Shown: positions 8,800-18,596, numbered from the stretch's first letter. The stretch is 64,000 nucleotides of DNA from Anabaenopsis elenkinii CCIBt3563 (GCF_015245355.1 NZ_CP063311.1:3286942-3350941), one strand, 5' to 3'. The notes: a model not told the origin generated them from the sequence alone. Numbers and translations are program-made.

Positions 8800-10257
8800 T
8801 TAACTGTTGCTCTTTTCCTGACGTGCTTGCAAATTCATCATAATCTGTGCGTAAATCTCCCGATTGATTGGGTAAAAGTAGATAAGAAACAAGCCAGAAA
8901 TCAAGAAAATTGTTGGTAGTGGACCGACAGCGAAGCGGATGGCTAATAATGCTGAGTCTGGTTGTATAGGTAGGGTGGTTTCTCCGGGTATAGCTGCTTG
9001 AAAACCAGCTGCTTCTAGGGCGTTACCCACTAAAAATATTCCCAGAGCTAAACCTAATTTTTGCAGTAACACCATAAAGCCATAAAAAATACCTTCTCGC
9101 CGTTGTCCTGTTTGGAGTTCATCTAACTCAATCACATCTGGAATTAGTGACCAGGGAATCAGATAAGCTGTGGAGACCCCACAACCAGCCATGACGGCCA
9201 TAAAATACATTAAACCTATTTGTCCGGGTTGTAAGAAGAATAAACCCCCCGCGGCTAATATCCATAAACTCATACCCAGAAAATAAACTACTTTTTTGCC
9301 GATTTTTTGACTCAAACCACCCCACACAAATAACATGAGTAAGGCTGTTCCTTGGACTGCGATCATGGTGGTGGGAATATCTGAGTCTCTAAGACCCATA
9401 TAGTTGACGACAAAATAAGGTATGGTGGTGGCTGTGATTTGCACTGCTAACCAAGAACAAAGATAGATCCCAATCACAAACAGATAGGGTCGATTGCTAA
9501 AGACGATTTTTAGTTGTGTTAAGAAGGGTATAGATGGGGTTGTTTGGCTTTGGCGGTGTTGATTTTCAAAAGCTAAGACGCGATGACGGACTCCAAAAGC
9601 ACATATATATAACCCGGAAATGGAAATTACCGCACACACCGCGGCTAAAATCAAGTATTGTTGTTCGCGATCGCTAATAGTAGAAAAAATAATTTGTGCT
9701 AGGAGCAAAGACAAAATACTACCACCAATAGAGAACCCGAAGCGAAAGCTATTCAAGGTAGTACGTTCATCATAATCTTGAGTCAGTTCTGGAGTCATTG
9801 CCGCATAGGGCAAACCAACAACGGTAAAAAATACCTGGGATATTAACCCGATAATAACATAATACCAAAATAAAGGCCAAATATTACCACTGGGGTCTGT
9901 AGTAAAACGTGGTACAATCCACTGTAATAAAAAAATAATCCCAAAGGGAATAGCCCCATAGACCAGCCAAGGGAGACGACGACCCCAGCGACGGGATTTA
10001 GTTCTGTCAGATAACACGCCGATAATGGGATCGTTGATGGCATCCCAAATTTTACCAACCATTAAAATACTACCAGCTAACCCGGGGGGAATGCCGGCAA
10101 CATTGGTAAAAAAAACCAGGAGAAAAAATATAGAAATATTACCAGTAACTGCTGTCCCTAAGTCTCCAGCGCCATAAGCTAGCTTAGTTTTCAGATCCAG
10201 TTTTTGATTTTCGGGATTAATTGGGGCGGATTCATCAACGGAATCATTCATGCTCAT
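8800..10257 (-). CDS. GPH-family sugar:cation symporter (MFS, MelB-like)
   Basis: A 485-residue inner-membrane transporter with about twelve hydrophobic segments. The GPH signature region is clear near the N-terminus: KLAYGAGDLGTA, then the first cytoplasmic loop with WDAINDPIIGVLSDRTKSR and RWGRRLPW. The melibiose permease family (glycoside-pentoside-hexuronide:cation symport) shares this layout; the sugar cannot be read from sequence. ATGs at 10257 and 10251 are both possible starts. It is divergent from the phosphoribosyltransferase gene, with five 11-bp repeats between them (10271-10325). A MITE lies 20 bases past its stop. Confidence 0.88.
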   Translation of the reverse strand: MSMNDSVDESAPINPENQKLDLKTKLAYGAGDLGTAVTGNISIFFLLVFFTNVAGIPPGLAGSILMVGKIWDAINDPIIGVLSDRTKSRRWGRRLPWLVYGAIPFGIIFLLQWIVPRFTTDPSGNIWPLFWYYVIIGLISQVFFTVVGLPYAAMTPELTQDYDERTTLNSFRFGFSIGGSILSLLLAQIIFSTISDREQQYLILAAVCAVISISGLYICAFGVRHRVLAFENQHRQSQTTPSIPFLTQLKIVFSNRPYLFVIGIYLCSWLAVQITATTIPYFVVNYMGLRDSDIPTTMIAVQGTALLMLFVWGGLSQKIGKKVVYFLGMSLWILAAGGLFFLQPGQIGLMYFMAVMAGCGVSTAYLIPWSLIPDVIELDELQTGQRREGIFYGFMVLLQKLGLALGIFLVGNALEAAGFQAAIPGETTLPIQPDSALLAIRFAVGPLPTIFLISGLFLIYFYPINREIYAQIMMNLQARQEKSNS

Positions 10258-10270
10258 ACTAAAATATAAG

Positions 10271-10325
10271 ATTTATACTTGATTTATACTTGATTTATAC
10301 TTGATTTATACTTGATTTATACTTG
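10271..10325. repeat. Five perfect tandem 11-bp repeats in a divergent promoter
   Basis: Five uninterrupted copies of atttatacttg lie between the divergent symporter (start 10257) and phosphoribosyltransferase (start 10356). The period is close to one turn of B-DNA, so an AT tract recurs on the same face. That could bend the DNA, serve as a repeated operator, or simply be slippage. Confidence 0.9.
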
Positions 10326-10355
10326 CTTCAGTATCACCTGAATATCACTGCATTT

Positions 10356-10883
10356 ATGCCAGACCTTTACATTTCTTGGTCAGATTATCACCAAAAAATT
10401 GAACACCTAGCAGCCCAAATTTATCAATCAGGTTGGGAGTTTAACCAAATTGTTTGCCTTGCTAGGGGGGGACTACGAGTGGGGGATATCATTTCCCGGA
10501 TATATCAGCAACCTTTGGCAATTTTAGCTACATCATCTTACAATGGTTCTGGGAAGCAGGAAAGGGGTAATTTAACTTTAGCTCGCCATATAACGATGAC
10601 CACAGAGAAATTAGGTTCCCATATTCTCCTAGTTGATGACTTGGTAGATTCGGGAATTACCCTTGATCAAACTATACCTTGGCTCAAAGAAACTAGTAAT
10701 TTTCATGTTGTAGAAATTCGCACAGCTGTAATTTGGTATAAAGCCTGTTCTAGTTTCCAACCTGATTATTATGTTGATTATCTGGCCGATAACCCCTGGA
10801 TTCATCAACCCTTTGAACATTATGAGCATATCAGACCCGCGGCAATAAACAGTAAAATTACTCAAATTGCCGCTAATTGTTAG
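10356..10883 (+). CDS. Phosphoribosyltransferase (xanthine/hypoxanthine PRT-like)
   Basis: The protein has 175 residues from the ATG at 10356 (MPDLYISW); the open frame extends to a TTG at 10323, but that lies in the 11-bp repeat array. The PRPP-binding loop is ILLVDDLVDSGIT, and the early CLARGGLRVGD motif matches purine PRTs of the Gpt/Hpt type. The expected reaction is transfer of phosphoribosyl from PRPP to a purine base for salvage. The exact base is uncertain. The stop is two bases from the convergent chrA stop. Confidence 0.85.
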   Translation: MPDLYISWSDYHQKIEHLAAQIYQSGWEFNQIVCLARGGLRVGDIISRIYQQPLAILATSSYNGSGKQERGNLTLARHITMTTEKLGSHILLVDDLVDSGITLDQTIPWLKETSNFHVVEIRTAVIWYKACSSFQPDYYVDYLADNPWIHQPFEHYEHIRPAAINSKITQIAANC

Positions 10884-10885
10884 TA

Positions 10886-12121
10886 TTAAATTATAGACCC
10901 AGCCATCAAGCCCAGGACTGCACCACTAGGGACTAATTGCCATGTGGGACAGCGGAAGCGGACTAGGGCAATTAAAGCTAAAATGGCGACTATCAAGGCG
11001 AAGACGGCGCGAACCCAGGTATCTTGAATTATAGCTGTTTTTGCCAGGGGAATGGCTGCAGCGGCGATCGCTCCTAGAACTGCGGGAGTTACCCCGCGCA
11101 AAAAGCTCCGAATCCAGGGGTTTTGACGAATGCGTACTAACAGGGGTGCAGCCCCCATAATGAATAGAAAGGAAGGGGTAAAAATTGCCACACAAGATAT
11201 GAAAGCCCCCAAAGCCCCAGCGACCTTATAACCAATGAATGCGGCGGTAATGACCACAGGACCGGGAGTAAATTCGCCAATAGCAACACCGTCGATAAAT
11301 TCCCTGGGGGTTAACCAATGAAATTGATTAACCACTTCTAACTCCAGGAGGGGGATGATGACTAACCCACCGCCAAAGATGAAACTACCCACCTTCAAGA
11401 AGAACAGTGTTAGGGTTAAATAATACTCTTGAATCCGTTCTAGTCCCCAAAAGCTGGATAATGTTAGGGTATTGGTAGTTACCATGGCCATGGTGTGGGG
11501 TAACATCTGCATTAGGGGTACAAGGGAAACTAGCCAAGTAGTGGAAGCGGGGGGGTAAACAATTAACCCTACCATCCCCGCTAATAAGAATTGCCACAAG
11601 ACATTGATGGGAAGTAGTAAAGTAACCACAAAAACCGTGATGGCGATCGCTATACCTTTACTATCAGTAATAGCTCGTTTGGCTAACTTCCAGCAAAAGC
11701 CGAAAATAATCGCAATTACCACCGGGGTAATTCCCAGAAACAAATTTTCAATCTGTGGTACACCCTGAAACCGAAAATAAGCCCAAGAAAGAGTTAGGAC
11801 AATGACAAAAGCCGGGAAAATAAAACAAATCCCCGCCACCAAAGCCCCCAAAATTCCCCCCCGCAGGTATCCGGTATAAATTCCCATCTGAGTAGAAGCC
11901 GGTCCGGGTAACATTTCACAAACCGCGACCCCGGCTAAAAATTCCTCCTCGGTAAACCAACCCCGGCGCACCACAGCCTCATCATGGATCATGGCAATAT
12001 GAGCTTGGGGACCACCAAAGCCAGTCAAACCCAGCTTCAGAAAAAATTGAGCTAATTCCAGCAACCCAGCCGATAACTTAGGCTGTGTGTCTATAGATTT
12101 ATGATTACTTTCTTGATTCAT
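10886..12121 (-). CDS. chrA: Chromate transporter, two-domain ChrA
   Basis: A 411-residue membrane protein made of two homologous CHR halves. The first shows GLTGFGGPQAHIAMIHDE and EMLPGPASTQMGIYTGYLRGG. The second shows KVGSFIFGGGLVIIPLLE and GEFTPGPVVITAAFIGYKV. This full-length duplicated form is the one associated with chromate efflux; in freshwater cyanobacteria it may also handle sulfate-like anions. No chrB-type regulator is next to it. It is convergent with the phosphoribosyltransferase and 30 bases downstream of the AEC carrier gene on the same strand, a possible two-gene transcript. Confidence 0.9.
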   Translation of the reverse strand: MNQESNHKSIDTQPKLSAGLLELAQFFLKLGLTGFGGPQAHIAMIHDEAVVRRGWFTEEEFLAGVAVCEMLPGPASTQMGIYTGYLRGGILGALVAGICFIFPAFVIVLTLSWAYFRFQGVPQIENLFLGITPVVIAIIFGFCWKLAKRAITDSKGIAIAITVFVVTLLLPINVLWQFLLAGMVGLIVYPPASTTWLVSLVPLMQMLPHTMAMVTTNTLTLSSFWGLERIQEYYLTLTLFFLKVGSFIFGGGLVIIPLLELEVVNQFHWLTPREFIDGVAIGEFTPGPVVITAAFIGYKVAGALGAFISCVAIFTPSFLFIMGAAPLLVRIRQNPWIRSFLRGVTPAVLGAIAAAAIPLAKTAIIQDTWVRAVFALIVAILALIALVRFRCPTWQLVPSGAVLGLMAGSII

Positions 12122-12151
12122 GTCTGGTTAATTGGTAGGAACAGATATCAA

Positions 12152-13069
12152 TCAAAACAGCCACAGCCAAATAGGGATAGTAACTAGTAAGAGTATAGAC
12201 CCCACTGCTAAACAAGTCACCGCCAGATCACGGTCAAGATTAAAAGTTTCCGCAATTATTAATGTGGCAAATGCTGGAGGCATAGCCATTTGTAGTAAAA
12301 TTACCTGTGCAGCTTTACCAGTCACCCCCCACAGTGATAATGTGCTACCAATCACCAAGGGAACAATTAACATTTTAATAGTTAAGCTGATAGCCGCCTC
12401 TGGTAGTCTGTGCCAAGAATTCAGCCCAGACAACCTCATCCCAATTAACATTAAAGTTAAACTAACTACAGTCCAACCTAAGATTTCCAGGCTATATTCA
12501 AAAACGACAGGGAGGGTAACTTGGCGAAATAGCAAGCCAAAAGCGAAACTCCACAGAGCAGGATTAATCACAATTGACTCGGTAATTTGCCCGTAATTCC
12601 TGGTGTGACCGCCAAAATGAGATGCTAATACTATACCAAAGCCATAAGCCCCAAAAAGTGATCCCAACATATCGTAGAATAAAGCCCAGGCAAAGTATTC
12701 CTGACCTAATAATGCGAGAGTGATGGGGAAACCCAGGTAACCTGTATTACCAACCATCGCAGCCAGGAGTAAACTACCTTGTGTTGATTTTTGGTGGATG
12801 TTTTTGCTGATATAGGCTTGACATTTCATAGCCCACCAAGCCAAAAAAGCCCCTAAAAAAATGGCTAAGTGGGCGATGATCGGAGCAATCCAAATCTGTC
12901 CGGATAGGTCAGCTTTGCGGAGAAAAGCAACAATACTTATCGGTACTCCTACCCAAAATAGCCCTTGACCGACACGAGTAGGAACTGTATGAGGTAGTTT
13001 GCGTCCCAGGATAAAACCTACTAGGACCAATCCCACCAGTTTAAAGTATAGTTCTAGGAGGTTAGCCAA
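12152..13069 (-). CDS. AEC-family (auxin efflux carrier-like) transporter
   Basis: A 305-residue membrane protein with about ten hydrophobic segments, split by a central polar loop. Family features include the N-terminal LVGLVLVGFILGRKLP, the mid-protein GNTGYLGFPITLALLG, and a C-terminal LQMAMPPAFATLIIAETFNLD. Bacterial AEC carriers move malate, other carboxylates or amino acids; the substrate is not readable here. It lies just upstream of chrA on the same strand. Confidence 0.88.
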   Translation of the reverse strand: MANLLELYFKLVGLVLVGFILGRKLPHTVPTRVGQGLFWVGVPISIVAFLRKADLSGQIWIAPIIAHLAIFLGAFLAWWAMKCQAYISKNIHQKSTQGSLLLAAMVGNTGYLGFPITLALLGQEYFAWALFYDMLGSLFGAYGFGIVLASHFGGHTRNYGQITESIVINPALWSFAFGLLFRQVTLPVVFEYSLEILGWTVVSLTLMLIGMRLSGLNSWHRLPEAAISLTIKMLIVPLVIGSTLSLWGVTGKAAQVILLQMAMPPAFATLIIAETFNLDRDLAVTCLAVGSILLLVTIPIWLWLF

Positions 13070-13168
13070 AATTGCGCCCTGGGATCATAGATATGAATGG
13101 TACTGAAGATGTTTATCTCTCCAGTCTACAATTTTTGATAAATATTGCACAAAAACAGGAGATGTCTC

Positions 13169-13981
13169 TTGAATAAAGCCCGGTTTTCTAAACAAGCCCA
13201 TCAGTTATCAGGCGACCCTAGTGAAGATATTCCCGTGGCTTTACGGGATGTCCCTGAGAGTACAGCCCAACCGCCTGTGCAAAATCTAGTTTTGGTGATG
13301 GGGGGACTCGCAGGGTTTATTCTAGTGGGTTTAATTGCTGGTTTGTGGTTCTTTGTCATCTCACCCAGGGCTGATGTTGATTCCTCATCACCTCAGAATT
13401 TAGATGCACAAAATGGGGATTCTGTCAATAGTCAAAATAGTCAAAATAATAATAATGTCGATGCCCTCTTAGGACATTTGACATACCCAGAAGCGCCGCA
13501 GTCAGAACTGTTACCAATTACTGCCGATGGGCGCATTAGACTGCGGACAGCAGCGGCTCAAAGGTATCTGGCGATGGCCCAAGCGGCGCGACGTGAGGGT
13601 GTAATTTTAGTGCCAATTTCTGGATTTCGCTCAGTGGAAGAGCAGGAACAGTTATTTTTTGCTATTGGTGCGAGGCGTAATCAAACCCCAGCCCAAAGAG
13701 CGGCTTTAAGTGCGCCGCCTGGATATAGTGAACATCACACCGGTTATGCAGTGGATATAGGTGATGGTGCAGTACCAGCAACTAATCTCCAAACTAACTT
13801 TGAAAATACTAGGGCTTTTCGCTGGTTAGAAGCCAATGCAGCCCGTTTTGGCTTTGAACTGTCCTTTGGAGAAAATAACCCCCAAGGAGTGAGTTATGAA
13901 CCTTGGCATTGGCGTTTTGTGGGCGATCGCCATAGTTTAGAATTATTCTATAAAGCCAGAAACTTAAACTCCACACCATGA
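13169..13981 (+). CDS. VanY-type D-alanyl-D-alanine carboxypeptidase (peptidase M15B), membrane-anchored
   Basis: I place the start at the TTG at 13169 because aggag sits seven bases upstream; the product has 270 residues. A single N-terminal membrane segment (LVLVMGGLAGFILVGLIAG, about residues 40-60) is followed by an Asn/Ser-rich linker. The zinc peptidase domain has SEHHTGYAVDIGD (the SxHxxGxAxD motif supplying His and Asp) and EPWHWRFVG (ExxWH motif). It should trim the terminal D-Ala of peptidoglycan stem peptides in the periplasm. The last 18 bases overlap the convergent SGNH hydrolase gene. Confidence 0.9.
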   Translation: MNKARFSKQAHQLSGDPSEDIPVALRDVPESTAQPPVQNLVLVMGGLAGFILVGLIAGLWFFVISPRADVDSSSPQNLDAQNGDSVNSQNSQNNNNVDALLGHLTYPEAPQSELLPITADGRIRLRTAAAQRYLAMAQAARREGVILVPISGFRSVEEQEQLFFAIGARRNQTPAQRAALSAPPGYSEHHTGYAVDIGDGAVPATNLQTNFENTRAFRWLEANAARFGFELSFGENNPQGVSYEPWHWRFVGDRHSLELFYKARNLNSTP

Positions 13982-15127
13982 CGGGTGAGCATTTTCTAAT
14001 GTTGCCCCATAGCCAAATAAATCAGGGAATATGCGCTCATTGACTTGATTTATGAAGTTTTCGGCAATTACTTGATGACCTTTAGTGGTGGGATGAATGT
14101 TATCCCAAAAGAAATATTCATCAGGAAACACTGGATTAATTACGTCACTTAGGGGAGTGGTGAAATCAGTCAACCCGTAATCATTTTGACCATTACTCAG
14201 TTCTTGCAGCGCCTCAAACTTATCTAATAAAAACAAATTAACATTGAAATAGGGTGCTAAGTTATCTAATGTTTGGCTTAAAGTGGCGTTAAAGCTCTGA
14301 GTAATGGCTGTAGCCCCTATAGCGTTAGGAGTATTACTCAAAAGTGGAGTACTTCCCAAATCTGGTAAATTAGCGACTAAAATTTCTTGAGCACCTAACT
14401 GTGCTAAAGTTGTGATGGCGCTACTAATATTATTGATTGCATCACTAACAGCCTGCTGAGGATCAGCGGGGATTGAGAGAAAATCATTAACACCCACCCA
14501 AATCACATACAATGCATCCCCACCAATAGGCGCGACAGCATTTAAAGCTTTAAATTGCTCAACTTGAGTGAGCAATCCTGGTATAGGTATGGGTAATGAA
14601 ACATCGCTGCTGATTTTACCTGTAGTCGCACCACCAAAAGCAAAGTTTTTGATGTTTTCCCCGGTCAATCCTAACTCAGAAGCAAAATAATCAACCCAAA
14701 TTAAACCGTTAGAAAAACGCCCAGGTGCATTTGGTGGTGGCGGAAAAGTATTGCCTGTGGCACTATATAAGTTGCCAGTATCAGAGAGACTATCACCAAA
14801 AATGACTAGATTTCTCAAAGGGTTAATTGTATCTACATCTGAGACAGTATCACTAGGAAGGGTAAATATGAAGTCGGAGTTATAGTCAATTGTGGGAATT
14901 TTTATAGTTGCAGTATCAAATTGATTCATTTGGTCACCTATGGTTGGGGTGACTAAGGTAGCTTTCTCCTGAGCCAAGACGGAAATAGATAAATCTGACA
15001 CGAAATTGGGATCATTATCCTGAAAAGTCAAGTGCTCATGGAGTGGAAAGTAAAGCCGATCAAAGTCATATCTTCTAGTGGTTGCTACGTCACTCTCATC
15101 AGTAACAAAACTTGTCATAGCCATCAA
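13964..15127 (-). CDS. SGNH/GDSL hydrolase (lipase/esterase-like)
   Basis: A 387-residue protein with all four SGNH blocks: nucleophile in FGDSLSDTGN, the glycine in FAFGGATTG, the asparagine in WVGVNDFL, and the catalytic Asp/His in DNIHPTTKGH. The arrangement resembles the phospholipase/hemolysin-like GDSL esterases. About 100 residues precede the catalytic domain, with neither a signal peptide nor a motif I know. They could be a species-specific extension or a sign that the true start is later. Its 3' end overlaps the M15 peptidase by 18 bases. Confidence 0.88.
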   Translation of the reverse strand: MMAMTSFVTDESDVATTRRYDFDRLYFPLHEHLTFQDNDPNFVSDLSISVLAQEKATLVTPTIGDQMNQFDTATIKIPTIDYNSDFIFTLPSDTVSDVDTINPLRNLVIFGDSLSDTGNLYSATGNTFPPPPNAPGRFSNGLIWVDYFASELGLTGENIKNFAFGGATTGKISSDVSLPIPIPGLLTQVEQFKALNAVAPIGGDALYVIWVGVNDFLSIPADPQQAVSDAINNISSAITTLAQLGAQEILVANLPDLGSTPLLSNTPNAIGATAITQSFNATLSQTLDNLAPYFNVNLFLLDKFEALQELSNGQNDYGLTDFTTPLSDVINPVFPDEYFFWDNIHPTTKGHQVIAENFINQVNERIFPDLFGYGATLENAHPSWCGV

Positions 15128-15325
15128 TTATCCCGCCCTAAAAGACTGCTATATTTCATCATTCCTTAGTCTTCTACTCTTAGTCTTGAGTCTTAGGACT
15201 GAAAATACTCACTGTGTTTGTGCTTGCCATTTTCCTGATCAACCATTTATAGTCAAGAATCAAGTCTTGACTACACCCAAACATTTGTAGTATCCCAGAC
15301 ATGAGAGATTAGCAACGCCCAAGTT

Positions 15326-17122
15326 TTAATACTTACCAGGATACCTGCGTTTAAAGTAGTCTTGTAAAATTTCTAAAACCATCGGACCTGCAAGACTACC
15401 ACCGCCGCCGCCAGAATGTTCAGTAAAAGCAACGATGACGATTTCTGGTTGATCTGCTGGGGCGTAAGCGCCAAACCAAGTGTGATTTTTTTTCACCCGA
15501 TTTTGCCATGCTTCAGCTGTACCCGTTTTACCAGCGACTGGGGGAAGTGTGGGCTTATTCAAAACTTGACCAGTACCGTGAGTAACCACCTTCCTTAATG
15601 ATTCACGCAGTAGTTTCATTGTTGTCGGCTTCATCTCTATAGGTTGTCGCCAGTTTGCAGCTGGTTGATTATCTTTGATCAAATGGGGCTGGACTCGGTA
15701 GCCACCATTAGCAGGAACTGCAAACATGACCGCAACTTGCAAAGGACTACTTAATAAAGCACCTTGGCCAATTGACATATTAATAGTATCCCCTACAGTC
15801 CAAGGCATATTTCGATTCCTACGTTTCCATTGGTCATCTGGGACTAAACCCCTGGTTTCTTCGGTAGCAAAATCAAAACCGGTTCTTTCACCAAACCCAA
15901 ATTTACGAGTCCATTCAATTAAAGTCGGGCCACCCACTGCTTGAGCAACTTGGTAAAAGAAAGTATCACTACTCCATTGCATTGCACCCACAAAACCTAA
16001 AGGACCGAATCCAGCGTGGTTCCATTCACCAAATCTAATCCCACCAATAGTTAAAGAACCGTAGGTTTGGAGTATCGTCTTGGGAGAAAATTTACCTGAT
16101 TCCAATCCAGCGGCTGTAGTGACAATTTTAAAGGTACTGGCGGGAGGAAAAGCACTCAGCGCCCGATTCACTAAAGGATGGTTTGTACCTTGGACAGATT
16201 CCCAATCTTTTTGCGAAAGTCTTTGTTTAGAGAAAATATTGGGATCAAAGGTGGGGCGAGACACCATGGCTAAGACTTCACCATTACGAGGATCAAGTGC
16301 TACAATCGCACCGTTATAATTCCCTAAAGCTTTGTTTGCCGCTATTTGCAGATTTAAATCTATAGTTAAGTTTAAATCATTACCAGAGGTTGCCTCTTTT
16401 TCTCCTAAGACTCGCACCGGCCGACCGACCCTGTCTACTTCTACTTGCTGACCGCCCCATTCACCCCGGAGAATCTTTTCGTAAGCCTTTTCCGTCCCCA
16501 TTTGACCAATGACATCTCCTAATCGATAGCCTAACTTCCGCTTCTGTTGTAGCTGTTCGCCAGTTAATTCCCGTGTATAGCCCAGGACATGAGCTAGTTC
16601 CCGACCATGTGGGTAGTAGCGAACCGCTTCCGTATGTATCTCTACACCTGTGAGTTCTTTTTGATACTCTTTGAGGGCAGTTATTTGGGCTTCAGTCAGA
16701 TCACGCGCAATGGGAATTAGTGAAGAAGAGTTAGGTCCAGACTCTTCTAACTTTTTTGCTATTTCTTCTTGGGGTATATTCAGAATTTTCTCTAAAAGTG
16801 AACCGACAACGGGCCAACCAGGTTTTTTGTGGGCCATTGGCCATAAGTATACAGAACGCGGATAACGAGTACTAGCTAAAACTTGTCCGTAACGGTCAAA
16901 AATATTACCTCTGACTGGTTGCTTGGGAATAATCCGCACCCGGTTAGCTTCCGCTCTGGTCCGGTGTTGTGACCCTTCCAAAATTTGCAAGTGTGCTAAT
17001 CGCATAACTATTGTACCTGTCATTAACAGGGTGAATGCAATTAAAAATATGGGCTGAAAATTTCCTCCAACTGTACGTATATTGTTTTGTAGGGGGGGTC
17101 GCGATCGTTGTAATAAAGTCAT
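15326..17122 (-). CDS. mrdA: Penicillin-binding protein 2 (elongasome transpeptidase)
   Basis: A 598-residue class B PBP. One N-terminal membrane anchor (FQPIFLIAFTLLMTGTIVMR, about residues 22-41) precedes a dimerisation domain with RGNIFDRYGQVLA. The transpeptidase has active-site Ser329 in PPASTFK, the second motif SSDTFF, and KTGTAE as the KTG box. It cross-links peptidoglycan during lateral wall growth; in filamentous cyanobacteria PBP2-like proteins also matter for cell shape. No rodA or mreBCD is adjacent. It is transcribed away from the divergent ABC ATPase gene; the 265 bases between them show no clear feature. Confidence 0.93.
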   Translation of the reverse strand: MTLLQRSRPPLQNNIRTVGGNFQPIFLIAFTLLMTGTIVMRLAHLQILEGSQHRTRAEANRVRIIPKQPVRGNIFDRYGQVLASTRYPRSVYLWPMAHKKPGWPVVGSLLEKILNIPQEEIAKKLEESGPNSSSLIPIARDLTEAQITALKEYQKELTGVEIHTEAVRYYPHGRELAHVLGYTRELTGEQLQQKRKLGYRLGDVIGQMGTEKAYEKILRGEWGGQQVEVDRVGRPVRVLGEKEATSGNDLNLTIDLNLQIAANKALGNYNGAIVALDPRNGEVLAMVSRPTFDPNIFSKQRLSQKDWESVQGTNHPLVNRALSAFPPASTFKIVTTAAGLESGKFSPKTILQTYGSLTIGGIRFGEWNHAGFGPLGFVGAMQWSSDTFFYQVAQAVGGPTLIEWTRKFGFGERTGFDFATEETRGLVPDDQWKRRNRNMPWTVGDTINMSIGQGALLSSPLQVAVMFAVPANGGYRVQPHLIKDNQPAANWRQPIEMKPTTMKLLRESLRKVVTHGTGQVLNKPTLPPVAGKTGTAEAWQNRVKKNHTWFGAYAPADQPEIVIVAFTEHSGGGGGSLAGPMVLEILQDYFKRRYPGKY

Positions 17123-17387
17123 AACATCCAGTTTTTATAGTATAGATTAACACTGTCCAATCTAAACACAAGCAGATTCCACCTTGCAAGACTATACCTA
17201 AGGTAAATTTTAGGCTTGGTCAATGACTCGGTGCTATCACATCCCCACACCCTACCACTCTATATTTACTCCAATGCTGGACAAACCGGCGGATTTAGTC
17301 GTTGGTTTCCACAAACCAGAAATTAACCCCATTCAGTATCATGAGTAGACCGCGGTAACATTATATGAGTGCATTCTACCAAAGATT

Positions 17388-18596
17388 ATGTTTCAAACTC
17401 TCACTCAAAATCACGATCTCATCACCAAATTTCAGCCGTTAGATGTTGAACTACGTTATGTGTTCAAGTTTTTTAACCAGGAACCAGTAGTCGATGGAGT
17501 CGATTTGGATATTAAACAGGGGGAATTCTTAACTATTATAGGTGCTGCTGGTTGTGGTAAGACAACCATACTTCGCTTAATAGCTGGGTTGGAGATGGCT
17601 GATGCTGGTAAGGTATTCATTCAGGGACGCCAGGTGACCAATGTCCCTGCTTATCGCCGACCCGTAAATACTGTTTTTCAAAGCTATGCTTTGTTTAACC
17701 ATATGAATGTATGGGACAATGTCGCTTTTGGCTTGCGTCTTCACAAAAAACTCCCCAAATCAGAAATCGCAACCAGGGTTCAAGAGGCTTTAATGCTAGT
17801 TAAAATGGCAGATTTGCGATCGCACTTTCCCAGTCAACTCTGTGCTGCTCAACAGCAACGGGTAGCTTTAGCTAGAGCTATAGTCAATCGCCCCACTGTT
17901 TTACTGCTAGATGAACCTTTGGGAGCTTTAGACGTGAAACTACGTCAGGAGATGCAGCTGGAACTGTCCAATTTACATCAATATTTAGGACTAACCATGA
18001 TCATGGTGACACAAGATCAGCAACAGGCTATGTCCTTGAGCGATCGCATCGCTGTGATGAATCAAGGTAAAATTGAGCAAGTTGGTACTCCACAGGAGAT
18101 TTACGAATATCCCCAAACCCCCTTTGTTGCTGATTTTATTGGTGATCGTAATTTATTTACTGGTGTAATCACTGGTGTTGATTCTTCATCAATAGAAATT
18201 GAGACTACAACCGGACTGAAAATTACGGTTGACCGCACAGAAAAAACACCCACTCAATTATCACAAAGTGTAGTGGTCAGGGTGCGCCCCGAAAAAATCC
18301 AACTTTCCCTTTATCGGCCGAGTGTATTAACTAACTGTTTTGCAGGACGGCTGAATCAGGTGATGTATTTGGGAAACCACGTTAGTTATGTTGTGGATTT
18401 GCAAAATGGTGTCACCATCAATGTTCTCCAGCCCAATACTTTTGGTAGTTTACCAGAGCGTGATACACCTATCTATGCTTGGTGGATGAAAAGCGACTGT
18501 ATAGCTATACAGTCCCTGGTATTTCGGTATGACCAGGAATACGTCCCTGTACAATCAACATTGAGCAAGGAGCATGATGGAGTGCATAATTACTAA
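17388..18596 (+). CDS. PotA-like ABC ATPase with degenerate signature and H-loop
   Basis: A 402-residue protein of the CUT1/PotA group: nucleotide-binding domain followed by a TOBE-like C-terminal region (about residues 240-375). Walker A is GAAGCGKTT with K58, and Walker B is VLLLDEPLGALD; both are intact. The signature, normally LSGGQ, reads LCAAQ from residue 151, and the switch histidine (VTHDQ in relatives) is Gln209 in VTQDQQQ. These changes predict poor ATP hydrolysis. No permease or binding-protein gene is adjacent, so a regulatory or partner-dependent role is possible. The last 92 bases overlap the 3' end of the convergent uspA-type gene. Confidence 0.85.
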   Translation: MFQTLTQNHDLITKFQPLDVELRYVFKFFNQEPVVDGVDLDIKQGEFLTIIGAAGCGKTTILRLIAGLEMADAGKVFIQGRQVTNVPAYRRPVNTVFQSYALFNHMNVWDNVAFGLRLHKKLPKSEIATRVQEALMLVKMADLRSHFPSQLCAAQQQRVALARAIVNRPTVLLLDEPLGALDVKLRQEMQLELSNLHQYLGLTMIMVTQDQQQAMSLSDRIAVMNQGKIEQVGTPQEIYEYPQTPFVADFIGDRNLFTGVITGVDSSSIEIETTTGLKITVDRTEKTPTQLSQSVVVRVRPEKIQLSLYRPSVLTNCFAGRLNQVMYLGNHVSYVVDLQNGVTINVLQPNTFGSLPERDTPIYAWWMKSDCIAIQSLVFRYDQEYVPVQSTLSKEHDGVHNY

